In this document: positions 32,203 through 43,137 of the stretch, piece after piece
Numbering within the stretch: the first letter of the stretch is position 1
How the letters are laid out: each line of letters opens with the position of its first letter
Source of the DNA: Coccinella septempunctata
Lineage: Eukaryota > Arthropoda > Insecta > Coleoptera > Coccinellidae
Direction: 5' to 3'
NCBI RefSeq assembly: GCF_907165205.1
Contig: NC_058193.1
Span: 18,799,521 to 18,863,520 of the forward strand
DNA: 64,000 bases
Notes under the pieces: generated by a model
The model's database searches: none
Told to the model about the DNA's origin: nothing
The model's input: the letters and a program-made list of their open reading frames with translations, nothing else
Made by a program: the position numbers and the translations under genes

Positions 32203-35200
32203 GAATATATGGAGCCACCACATTATCATTTTCATAGTTATTATTGTTGAAAGTTCATGTTTCTTGCACCGTCATTCAATTATCGTATTTATGATTGATG
32301 TAAGTGGTTTATTATTGAAATCGATCATATCCTGGATGTTTGTATATTGATCAAGCAGCGTATTTAAACCACCGTTAGCGGATTTTTAGCTGTTTGCACT
32401 GTTTCTATAAACAATGATTAAGGCCCGTATTAAAAGTCAGATCTCAACGTGTGGGAATGTCTCAAGATGCGCCTTGAGACACTAATCTAATTAAAAAATT
32501 TGACTTGAGACGCTGTCAAGATAACGTTTCAATCGGCAATCTCATTTAGTCCGAGAGCTGGCGACGAAAATCGGCAAGAGTTTTGTAATGGCTCATAATT
32601 AAATATGAGTTAGTTTTGGTGGTGTACATGAGTCAGCACCCAATCTCAAGGTCAAGTAGTGGAACATCTGGCGGCGACGTTCTTTGATTTATGTTGAATT
32701 ACAATATCCGAAATTTGGGTGACTGCTGACTGCCTCTGTTCTATTGATATGTGATCTGACTATTTTATTCTCCAATAATACATGATATTTGAGCAATAAA
32801 TGCATTTTCAGCCATTAAAAATCTCTGGAAACGACATCGTCAAAGCAGCAACTTAGGTGGGGTATTGACCCACCGCGTTTCACTAAAATGAGGTCTGACC
32901 ACTTTCTCAAGTTTTCTGTTCTATAAACTAGTTAAGTGACTATTTTCAATCATCACAAAATACTATTAGAGTATGTTGTAATTCTGTATACCTACATCAA
33001 AGCTCATCGCCGCTAGGTGTTCCTCTACCTGACCTTTAAGCTGCGTTTACATTAGCGAAATTTCCTCGCGAAAATCACTCGGGCATCAATTACTCTCATC
33101 GAGTGAAATTTCGCAGTTTGGTTACGGAGTTTTGCGTTGGCAAAGCTGAAATATTCAACTAAGTTTTTAGATCCTTGATTTTGAAGTTAACATTTATAAC
33201 GAAAAACAAATTAAATATAAATGCCAACTAAATATTAATGGTATTTGTAGGTGTGGATACTTCTTTTCCTACATTTTCATTCTACTTTTGTATAATTGTC
33301 TAATTTATAGTCCTTCATCTTGTAGGTAAGATAGTTCATCTGTCAGAGAAATGACTCTAATATGAGGTTTCATTATTTTTTTTCGTATTTAAGACATCTT
33401 ATATCATTGACATGTAAATTATCCTTTTTTTGACAGGTCTAGTACTCCTATAATATCGCAAGTTTGAGTGATCCCGGACCTATGTATGACTCAAAAATTG
33501 TATCTCAAAATGTTGCTTCAAACGAGTTCTTTAACACACTTCAATATATTGTTTCATATCTTCATTTTTGAGCTTTTTTTCTATCGAGCTGTGCACGCTG
33601 TCTACTTCCATCTGGATATGTCCCTTTTCTAGAAATTTCTGATTTACAATTATGCCCGTTTCTTTGTGGTAATGGTATAAAGCATTAATAAAATGTATTC
33701 ACGGTTCTGATAAACGCAACGATCGCTAATGGGTTTTGTTTGCGGAATTTCTTCCAAAGAACAGTCAAAATGTTTTATAATCAGTGTTTCAAAAACTTGA
33801 GCTTAAAGACCACCTTCAGCTTCATGTCACAAGTAACAGGAGACTTCTTTGTCTACTGAATTAAAAGTCATAAAATTGTGAATTAATTTAGCTTTGTAGA
33901 AAATAGCGGAAGCTTTTAGAAGAAGAAATTCTACAAACTTAGAAGAAATTCGGGTAGCATGGGACACCTGAGCTCTTCAATTTTTTTGATGGAAAATGAA
34001 TATAACAAATTGAAAATTGGCATTACTAGTTCATCCCAAGAGAAAGAGAATCAATGTTTTGAATGAAATAAATTTTAATGAATAACTCCAATCCAGTTCT
34101 CATAAAAAAAGTAACTTTTTTTGAGGCTGTTGATTGTGGAGGGTAGCATGGAACAGATAAGCAAAAAGGAAAAAGTATCGAATAACTTCATTGAAAGACA
34201 CAATTTAACTTGATTAATCTTTATAAAAGTCGCATGTACAGGGTCAGGAGTGTCACGTTTTTCGTCACACGTAGTGATTAGAAATTTTGTTGTAAGAAGT
34301 AAAAATCTGAAAAATAATATTCATTGAATAGGCATATCTAAGCAATGTCGGTTGCCTTCCACCATGCTCTTGCGAGTCTGTCTAGTTTGTGGATGAGAAT
34401 TTACTAGTTGTCTACTTTTCTACTCAGTTTGCGCCTCTATTATACAGGGTGAGTCTTTGGCTCGTACAAACATTTTAACAGTGGATTCTTGAGGTCAAAA
34501 GAAACACTTTTTTCCCTCACAATTTTTTTAGAATCAGTTCGCTTTGAAACGGGCTGTTGAAAAACCATAAAAAATGTTATTTTCTCACGAATTCTAATTT
34601 CTATCGAATGAAATGACTTTCGGAATATAGTTTTTCATTTATTTGATGAATCTTTTTCGAACACTAGATATCACTCACGTCTATTACGACCATTACGTAC
34701 CATAAAAATACCAAAAATTCAAAGAACCCTACTTTTGAAATTAAGTTGGACGCAATCTAATGAATATTTGAACGTTTTGTAAAATAGAAGTATTCTTCTT
34801 ATTTTCTTGTATAATTCGTCGTTTTCGAGTATTTTGATGTTGAAAATGAAAAGTATATCTAAAATTCGGAAAATTGGGTACTTTGGCTGAATGCAACTCT
34901 GTTTAAAAGATCCAGATGTGTAGTGTCGTAGATTTAGCTTGTTATTCTGAAGGTTATTTTGTTTGCGCCCCTTATAATTTTTGGTTATAGTTCGAAAACC
35001 ATTAGAGATATGAACGCAAGTTTTGGTGAAAAATTATGATATCATGATGTTGTTCTCATTGCGTCATTTAAATCTCCTAGGCAGTGTCGTTTTAGGTACA
35101 TTGCACGTTTTTACTGCTGTTGTATAGCCCATTGTTTTATTTTGTAGATATCAAGAGATTTCAAGATAGTCTCGAGAAAATATATTTGATTTGTACAAAC

Positions 35201-35367
35201 TCAAATCATTCAATAAAATGGATTGGAGTTGCAGCTTACTCTGCTGTAATATGTATTAAGAACTCCCGCTTCCCACCGTTTCCATATTTTTTTATAGCCA
35301 ACTCCCATCAAGGAGAGGAGCTCTCTTTATGAAACAGCTTCTTCACTCTTCACATGTTCATTCGATA
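32203..35367. other. Long non-coding stretch with repeat-like fragments
   Basis: No gene seen in 3.1 kb. It starts with the probable 3' untranslated region of the preceding exon. At 34440-34500 the sequence TATACAGGGTGAGTCTTTGG resembles the terminus of a repeat, but I could not find its partner. Confidence 0.4.
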
Positions 35368-35369
35368 TA

Positions 35370-35627
35370 CGAGGGGCTCAAAACTGAAGTCAACCAAGTC
35401 CATTCAGCCTAGTTTTGAGATGAATGGCTTAGAAGTTGTTTATCTCAAATTAATTCAAAAGTGACTTCTTTATATATTATTATTCTTATGTAAGCATATG
35501 CTTACATTCTAATCTTTTAAAATCTGAAGAAGTCACTTTTGAATTAATTGGTGATGAACAACTTCTAAGCCGTTCATCTCAAAACTACGCTGAATGGAAT
35601 TGGTTCACTTCAGCTCTGAACCCCTCA
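35370..35627. mobile_element. 258-bp foldback MITE
   Basis: Two inverted arms of roughly 100 bp (starting GAGGGGCTCAAAACTGAAGT at the left) with only scattered mismatches around a short AT-rich centre. TA on both sides (35368-35369 and 35628-35629). Non-coding. Confidence 0.85.
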
Positions 35628-35629
35628 TA

Positions 35630-36110
35630 CATTAACTCTATTTCTATTTTGACATTCGTTTTTAAGGATATACAAATATTCGTTAACAGCTTATGTCCAG
35701 TTTATTTTTTGATCTCGTTGATCGATCGAGATCACACAATACCGCCGCCACGAAACAAATCTTATATTCTCGATTCGGTCGAAAGTCATTGCATTTGCAA
35801 ATTGACGTGTGCATACGTTTTTTTATATCTTATTCATAACAAACGAAATGACTTAGGCGTATTTTCTTTCAGAAACAAATATTCAATGGCTGCTGGATAT
35901 TCAATTTAGTCCATATTCACAAAAACAAATCAACTCACTCAAACGATTGTAACATAACAACTGCTGACCAAAATGGCTGAAACTCTAGTGAGGCTCATCT
36001 GAAAAAAATGCATAGGCCTCGCAAAAATACATTTTGGTATAGCAATACTGATGCGTTGAAAAGCATTGTATCGAGAAAGCAGTCATAACGAGACTCTCAT
36101 CGTTTTGCTT
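35630..36110. other. Spacer, nothing recognised
   Basis: Contains one plus-strand frame of 86 codons (35649-35909) without recognisable features. Confidence 0.35.
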
Positions 36111-36111
36111 G

Positions 36112-36485
36112 GTCAAACACGTAGATAGAGGAAGGGGAAGATAACGTTAACAACAAGAAAAGTGTGTCCAACATCTCTATGTTTTTGTTGACATTTACTG
36201 TGCATCTACTCCATGTTTGTTTACGTTTACCCCAATATTTGAATGTTAATTATCGTATTTGTGTTCGATGTAATAGTGTTTCGTTCGTTTTAAGACTTGA
36301 GTATCAAGAATTTCGTTGTCGGCATGCCAGGAAATTGTGTAATTTGTGGCAAATATGACGAAAAAGATAAATTCGGATCGGGGTAAACGTAAACAAAAAC
36401 AAGTTGATGTTGGACACAGAGAGCTCTCCTTCCTAGCTGCGCAATGCGGTATCTTCTCTTTCCTCTATCTACGGTCAAATATGAC
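36112..36485. repeat. Imperfect foldback element
   Basis: Inverted arms share GTAGATAGAGGAA at the outside and GTGTCCAACATC with GTTTACGTTTACCCC further in (the right arm holds the complements). Arms differ by small insertions. The centre encodes a short CVICGKYDEKDKF frame with no known match. Probably an old MITE. Confidence 0.55.
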
Positions 36486-37019
36486 CAATATAAAAAAGAA
36501 GTGGTGGTGGCATATGGCAGTACCACTAGTATTTTGCCACTTTATTCGCTTATTTCAGTAACTGCCTGCGGAGTAGAAATTGTTCTTGTGAAGAATGAAT
36601 AATTCCCTCGAAGAAAAATTAATATCATTAACTGGTCTATTATTTGAAAGATGTTTTTGAAGTGAGCTATTTTTACCTGGATGGATAGATTCAGTTGTTT
36701 CAAGCAGTTTTAAATAATTTATCTCTTTTAATCCGTTTACATCAGGGTATCCGGTAAAAGCCATCGTGATGATCAACGAACTCCTCCTTTACCCAAAAAA
36801 AGAGTCGAAAGGAATGTAAATCTGTGAGCCTTTGTATGAGCGAATAAGTCCGTTTCAAGCAATTAATAAATTGGCATTCCCGACCGCAGAGTAAGGCATA
36901 ATTAAAAGGGATATGGGTATGAATTCAAAAATTGAAAACTATCCAAAAAAAATTCCCAGATGATTGTAGGCACCAGGAAGTTTATGAGATTATGAGAGAA
37001 AACATCTACAAAATAAAGA
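36486..37019. other. Spacer, nothing recognised
   Basis: No coding or repeat signal recognised. Confidence 0.35.
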
Positions 37020-37370
37020 ATCCACTAAAAATATTCTTTCAGTCGATGAATCCTCATTTTATCTCAATGGCTGCTACAATCATTCAGTAGCCAGAACGTG
37101 AAAGGGCAACATGATGGCCTATGAGGAACTTGAATGTCAATTTCAATGCACGTACACGTACAGAATATGTGAATACATCTTTACCTGAAAATTTGCTCTA
37201 TACGTGAACATCATGGTAACAAGATTTAACTCCTTTCGAATTTTTTGTGAGATCATACTCAAAAACATAACATCCTCTCAAGTGGATACTTGAGAGGCTT
37301 GCAAATTCATAAGAACAAAAGAGAAAATATTTGATTTCACAAACTCACACCGGAGATAATGTCGAATGGT
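37020..37370 (+). pseudogene. mariner-like transposase, catalytic scrap
   Basis: Plus-strand reading gives SVDESSFYLNGCYNHSVART, matching the first catalytic aspartate region (compare SDEAHFxLNG), and further on DLTPFEFFV, the degraded third aspartate region. Several stops and frame changes in between; dead. Confidence 0.55.
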
Positions 37371-37879
37371 AAGGCAGGGTTCTATGATCGGCCTGGCTTT
37401 TACCAAGTTCAAAATGAAAATCTTTTAGTGCACTCACTTACTTTTATTAGTCCATTTCAATTCATATATTCATTTTTAATTCTCAAAAAAATTTCACTAT
37501 TTATTGATGAGAATGCTTTTGATTTTTTAAAATAGCAGTTTCTACTTCGTTTCTAGGCTTGGTCATATTGAAATAGATAATTCATATATCGTTTATCTGT
37601 CGAACCTTCGACTAGAACAGAACGATAATGACTTTACCACGAAAATCTTCATTGAAAGGGAAAATATTCAATATTCAATGCCGATCCGTTCTACTAGTGG
37701 ATATGTGGATAGAAACCTTGTGTAAATGATCGCAACATCACAGTGGGCATTTATTTCAAAACTCTATGATAGTAACTTGGAAATGCCCTAGTAAGGAGCA
37801 GTACAGGGAAAAAGCTAGCTGTTGTGTTAAAATCATGAACTCAGGATTCTGTATATGCCCTATAAAAATCACCATAATG

Positions 37880-38032
37880 CTGACCGGCCACCGAATGCGA
37901 AGTTGAGCAAAGCTGAGCGTTTTCAATGCTAAATGACAAGATACGACAAGTGGCAAGCTACGAATCGAGTGACTTAGCTTGTCACATAGCATTGAAAACG
38001 CTCAACTTCGCATTCGGTGGCCGGTCAGCTTA
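37880..38032. mobile_element. 153-bp hairpin MITE
   Basis: The arms are near-perfect inverted copies starting GCTGACCGGCCACCGAATGC. The left arm carries an 11-bp insertion that repeats part of GCTGAGCG. The centre is about 60 bp. No clear target duplication was found. Confidence 0.75.
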
Positions 38033-38335
38033 AGCCCAACAGCTTACAGAATAAGGATTTCCTTGTATATAATTTAATAGTTTCTCCTCAACTGCTTTCT
38101 CTGTTCTCTGCACTGATATTAATTTATGACCGGTTGCACCGCCTCTCTAAGGTTTAGTATTATCCTAGCCATTACTATACCAAGATGTATAATTGATAGA
38201 TCTGCATTTTAATGTGTTATAAATATTTATATTTGCATTGTCACTAAGTTTTCTTGATCTTTCAATAATTTGTCGCTGTAGAATCATAAAGCACAGAGAA
38301 GTTCACCAAGTTAGGATGACAGCAATCTAGCGATC

Positions 38336-39073
38336 CTAACGAGGTTCTCTGTACGGCCAGTGACAATGGACTTGAAGTACATCTTCTACAGTCTGTACAA
38401 ATGCTGCCAAGCTTATCCTTCCAATATATTTCGTGTTTAAGAAAAAACTTTTGATCATCTCAAAAACATCAACCGCTTTTGTAGTGAGTGTAAGGGAGTT
38501 ACAAAATAAAAATTCCTCTTTCATCGTTTTCGTTGCATTATGTACGAAACGAACAAATACCAAGAGCTGACTGCAATGTGACACATCGGTGCTTTCATCG
38601 AGCTACATGCTGAACGGAAATGGTGATGCTTTCAATTCGTCAACCACTTGTTGGAGCACATTGGACGACATTTCAACAATTCTTGAATGAATGACATCGT
38701 TCGACAATGACACACCTTCAATTTTTTTTCTTTGATCAGGTCCACAAACAAGTTCAACCGCATCCAGTGCACAAGGCTTTATTAACGTTTCTACAATAGT
38801 ATGAGGCTTTTTTTGTTGGGCAATACGATATGCAACCTTGTATGAAGCTAAAAGACAAGGTTTTTGTGTGGGAGTGAATCCAAGTTTGGGCAAAGTACCC
38901 GATTTTTCGAAACGTGCTTTTTTAGAATGAAAAACATCCGAATTATCTGACACGTTTCCAGGGTGAACGACTTTAAGATGTTCCAACAAATTTGTAGGTT
39001 TCATACTTCTATTCATACAAGAAGCACTGCGGCTTCTGTGTTCCGTCACGTTCGGTAATGAAAGTAAATCCAT
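38336..39073 (-). pseudogene. hAT transposase fragment, N-terminal half
   Basis: 38603-39073 reads MKPTNLLEHLKVVHPG (end of a BED zinc finger), then ASYKVAYRIAQQKKPHTIVE, and GVSLSNDVIHSRIVEMSSN. 38336-38584 continues in another frame with QLLVFVRFVHNATKTMKEEF and TKAVDVFEMIKSFF. These match the N-terminal half of ZBED5/SCAND3-like hAT transposases. The catalytic DGAPAM region and C-terminus are missing. GGACCCC-rich sequence at 39655-39705 probably is its 5' terminal region. A one-base frame change near 38600 and the truncation make it inactive. Confidence 0.7.
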
Positions 39074-39155
39074 ATTTTACATAGGAATCGTCATATTTTC
39101 TTGTTTTTTTGACATTTTTTTGAAACAATCTGTAACAAACAATTTGATTGTTTGT

Positions 39156-39157
<2 letters not shown>

Positions 39158-39229
<72 letters not shown>
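39158..39229. repeat. (TAC)n microsatellite
   Basis: About 24 uninterrupted TAC/ACT triplets upstream of the hAT fragment. Confidence 0.95.
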
Positions 39230-39231
<2 letters not shown>

Positions 39232-39699
39232 TGATAGTTACCTTTCGATAGTTTATGTAAAATTACAGCAAAACATATGATTGTTAAATGAGAACATGCA
39301 AAAACACTTACATGTGAAATAAATTTTAATAAGTACACTTGAATATGCAGTACGTACAAATCTCACTTATGCGTGAATAAAAATATTAACGAAATGATAT
39401 TGTATGTATTGTCGTCGTAGGTCATCGCAAATATCTACACTTCACACTTCACACTTCTGCACAGTACTGTTAGTGACTGAATGAACGGATTACGGAACAG
39501 CCACTCGAGTCGGGACTAATCGGGACGGGACGCGGATGTTTCGGTCGGTAGTAGCCACGCCTGCAACTCTCTCGCGCGAATTATTCAAACAGATCAAAAC
39601 TTTATGATAAGTACGCAATGTACATCAGTTTCAAACTTAATGTTGAGACAGAATGGTCATGGACCCCCGACTTTTGTTAAATGGACCCCTTAGGGGGAC

Positions 39700-40157
39700 T
39701 TATTGATGGTTGACATATAAGTTGTTCTCATCATCATCATAATCATTTGCAGTTCTCACACCTAAAACAGAATCGCTTCTCTCTGTGACCAAAGCATCTG
39801 CATGTATATGTTTACACATGGCAGCTTTTATAGTGAAGTTTGCACATTGACATCTAAACCTATGGATGCGTATTTTACACTTAACGCAATATAGAGATGT
39901 GCAATTCTTATCACACAATTCATTATACGACACCATAAGAAATTTATTACTCACAGATTTCGATGGTACTCTGATCTCACCAGTTTCTAAGCATACTACA
40001 ACTTTTTCGGTCATTCCATTTTCTGCTTTTGAATGAGCTTCTCGGTTAACCCTGGCCTGGTATTGATTGGCAGAAGGTCCTTCAGTGTCAATAATGTTTT
40101 TTCACATATTTTCATTAATCAATTCCTCCAAAGTGTCCAGTAATTTCTCTTCCCTAC
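39700..40157 (-). pseudogene. SWIM zinc finger exon of a MULE-type transposase gene
   Basis: Downstream exon of the MULE-like gene. It starts at an AG acceptor near 40158 and reads EEKLLDTLEELINENM, then a TGA, then PSANQYQARVNREAHS and a long frame (39700-40014) containing RFRCQCANFTIKAAMCKHIH. That segment has the C-x-C...C-x-H pattern of a SWIM zinc finger, which usually follows the MULE catalytic domain. Its first base completes the codon left open by the amplified exon, which supports the splice model. The in-frame TGA suggests decay. The last residues run into the hAT terminus at about 39700. Confidence 0.65.
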
Positions 40158-40270
40158 AATAAATTTTATAGAATATGATTATTATTCATGGTGCACCCTT
40201 AAAAACAATAAAGTAAATTCTGGTTTCCCCTCATCTTATTGTATGTACTTCGATATTTTATTCAGGCTCA

Positions 40271-43053
40271 GCCATGTTGCTATTAATCCCTACGTTTACT
40301 CTGTGGCAGTGAGCCACATCATGGTTCTTTCTTCACATTGAAAATAATAAGTAATAATAATAAATTTATGAAAATCTTTAATTATACCTTCTACATTTAA
40401 AACAACTCACTGCTTTAAATATTTCAGAAATTCATTTTGCTGTCCTTCTTCTAAATGTTTGAAATATTCATCTTTCATCTTGTGGAATGTCGATACATCA
40501 GTCTCCTTCCAGATGTTTCGCATTCTATTTTGCATGTCTTTTTTGTTATCCACATTCTTCAACCTGTTTCTTCCCTGTATATTCCAGTTCTTAATAACAT
40601 GCCAAGTACAGAGGAGCCTTCTCGGCTTTCTTTCTGTTACCGTTGCCTGGAAAATGTATTAAAAATTTAATATCTGTAACATGAATCCAATATGTACCTA
40701 TGTTCTTGCCAGTTGCTCAGCCATGTTGCTATTAATCCCTACGTTTATACTCTGTGGCAATGATCCACATCATGGTTCTTTCTTCACATTGGAAATAATA
40801 ACTGAGAAAAATTTATGAAAATCTTAAATTATACCTTCTACATTTAAAACAACTCACTGCTTTAAATATTTCAGAAATTCATTTTGGTGTCCTTCTTCTA
40901 AATGTTTGAAATATTCATCTTTCATCTAGTGGAATGTCGATACATCAGTCTCCTTCCAGATGTTTCGCATTCTATTTTGCATGTCTTTTTTGTTATCCAC
41001 ATTCTTCAACCTGTTTCTTCCCTGTATATACCAGTTCTTAATAACATGCCAAGTACAGAGGAGCCTTCTTGGCTTTCTTTCTGTTACCGTTGCCTGGAAA
41101 ATGTATTAAAAATTTAATATTTGTAACATAAATCCAATATGTACCTATGTTCTTGCCAGTTGCTCAGCCATGTTGCTATTAATCCCTACATTTACTCTGT
41201 GGCAGTGAGCCACATCATGGTTCTTTCTTCACATTGGAAATAATAACTGAGAAAAATTTATGAAAATCTTTAATTATACCTTCTACATTTAAAACAACTC
41301 ACTGCTTTAAATATTTCAGAAATTCATTTTGCTGTCCTTCTTCTAAATGTTTGAAATATTCATCTTTCATCTTGTGGAATGTCGATACATCAGTCTCCTT
41401 CCAGATGTTTCGCATTCTATTTTGCATGTCTTTTTTGTTATCCACATTCTTCAACCTGTTTCTTCCCTGTATATTCCAGTTCTTAATAACATGCCAAGTA
41501 CAGAGGAGCCTTCTTGACTTTCTTTCTGTTACCGTTGCCTGGAAAATGTATTAAAAATTTAATATCTGTAACATAAATCCAATATGTACCTATGTTCTTG
41601 CCAGTTGCTCAGCCATGTTGCTATTGATCCCTACATTTACTCTGTGGCAGTGAGCCACATCATGGTTCTTTCTTCACATTGGAAATAATAACTGAGAAAA
41701 ATTTATGAAAATCTTTAATTATACCTTCTACATTTGAAACAACTCACTGCTTTAAATATTTCAGAAATTCATTTTGCTGTCCTTCTACTAAATGTTTGAA
41801 ATATTCATCTTTCATCTTGTGGAATGTCGATACATCAGTCTCCTTCCAGATGTTTCGCATTCTATTTTGCATGTCTTTTTGTTATCCACATTCTTCAACC
41901 TGTTTCTTCCCTGTATATTCCAGTTCTTAATAACATGCCAAGTACAGAGGAGCCTTCTTGGCTTTCTTTTTGTTACCGTTGCCTGGAAAATGTATTAAAA
42001 ATTTAATATCTGTAACATAAATCCAATATGTACCTATGTTCTTGCCAGTTGCTCAGCCATGTTGCTATTAATCCCTACGTTTATACTCTGTGGCAGTGAT
42101 CCACATCATGGTTCTTTCTTCACATTGGAAATAATAACTGAGAAAAATTTATGATAATCTTAAATTATACCTTCTACATTTAAAACAACTCACTGCTTTA
42201 AATATTTCAGAAATTCATTTTGGTGTCCTTCTTCTAAATGTTTGAAATATTCATCTTTCATCTAGTGGAATGTCGATACATCAGTCTCCTTCCATATGTT
42301 TCGCATTCTATTTTGCATGTCTTTTTTGTTATCCACATTCTTCAACCTGTTTCTTCCCTGTATATTCCAGTTCTTAATAACATGCCAAGTACAGAGGAGC
42401 CTTCTTGGCTTTCTTTCTGTTACCGTTGCCTGGAAAATGTATTAAAAATTTAATATTTGTAACATAAATCCAATATGTACCTATGTTCTTGCCAGTTGCT
42501 CAGCCATGTTGCTATTAATCCCTACATTTACTCTGTGGCAGTGAGCCACATCATGGTTCTTTCTTCACATTGGAAATAATAACTGAGAAAAATTTATGAA
42601 AATCTTTAATTATACCTTCTACATTTAAAACAACTCACTGCTTTAAATATTTCAGAAATTCATTTTGCTGTCCTTCTTCTAAATGTTTGAAATATTCATC
42701 TTTCATCTTGTGGAATGTCGATACATCAGTCTCCTTCCAGATGTTTCGCATTCTATTTTGCATGTCTTTTTTGTTATCCACATTCTTCAACCTGTTTCTT
42801 CCCTGTATATTCCAGTTCTTAATAACATGCCAAGTACAGAGGAGCCTTCTTGACTTTCTTTCTGTTACCGTTGCCTGGAAAATGTATTAAAAATTTAATA
42901 TCTGTAACATAAATCCAATATGTACCTATCTTCTTGCCAGTTGCTCAGCCATGTTGCTATTGATCCCTACATTTACTCTGTGGCAGTGAGCCACATCATG
43001 GTTCTTTCTTCACATTGGAAATAATAACTGAGAAAAATTTATGAAAATCTTTA
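40271..43053 (-). repeat. Tandem array of a MULE exon, copies 1-7 (part 1)
   Basis: Units of 444-449 bp start at about 40271, 40720, 41167, 41612, 42056, 42503 and 42948. On the minus strand each holds a 236-bp exon bounded by a TTTTCCAG acceptor and a GTGAGT donor (copy 1: 40411-40646). Each exon encodes RRLLCTWHVIKNWNIQGRNR and KMKDEYFKHL, the middle of a MULE-type transposase. The rest of each unit is intron. The exon is not a multiple of three, so tandem splicing would break the frame. Plus-strand frames of 67-71 codons in each copy are shadows. Copies fall into three types repeating A-B-C, with a 1336-bp higher-order period. Confidence 0.9.
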
Positions 43054-43137
43054 TTTTATTTATTTATTTCTACACATACACCCAAGAAGGTAATTACATA
43101 TGCAGAACAAGCACAAAAACTCTATTAACTACTTAAC

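Noticed and set aside
34440..34480. TATACAGGGTGAGTCTTTGG as the end of a mappable element
   Set aside because: It looks like a repeat terminus, but no partner end or coding part was found, so no element was called.
38100..38170. Harbinger-like end near GACCGGTTGCACCGC
   Set aside because: Similar wording to the 51-52 kb ends, but no partner and no TTA pair could be placed.
38290..38345. ACAGAGAA/TTCTCTGT inverted pair as a small element
   Set aside because: Arms are short and interrupted; it may just be the breakpoint of the truncated hAT.
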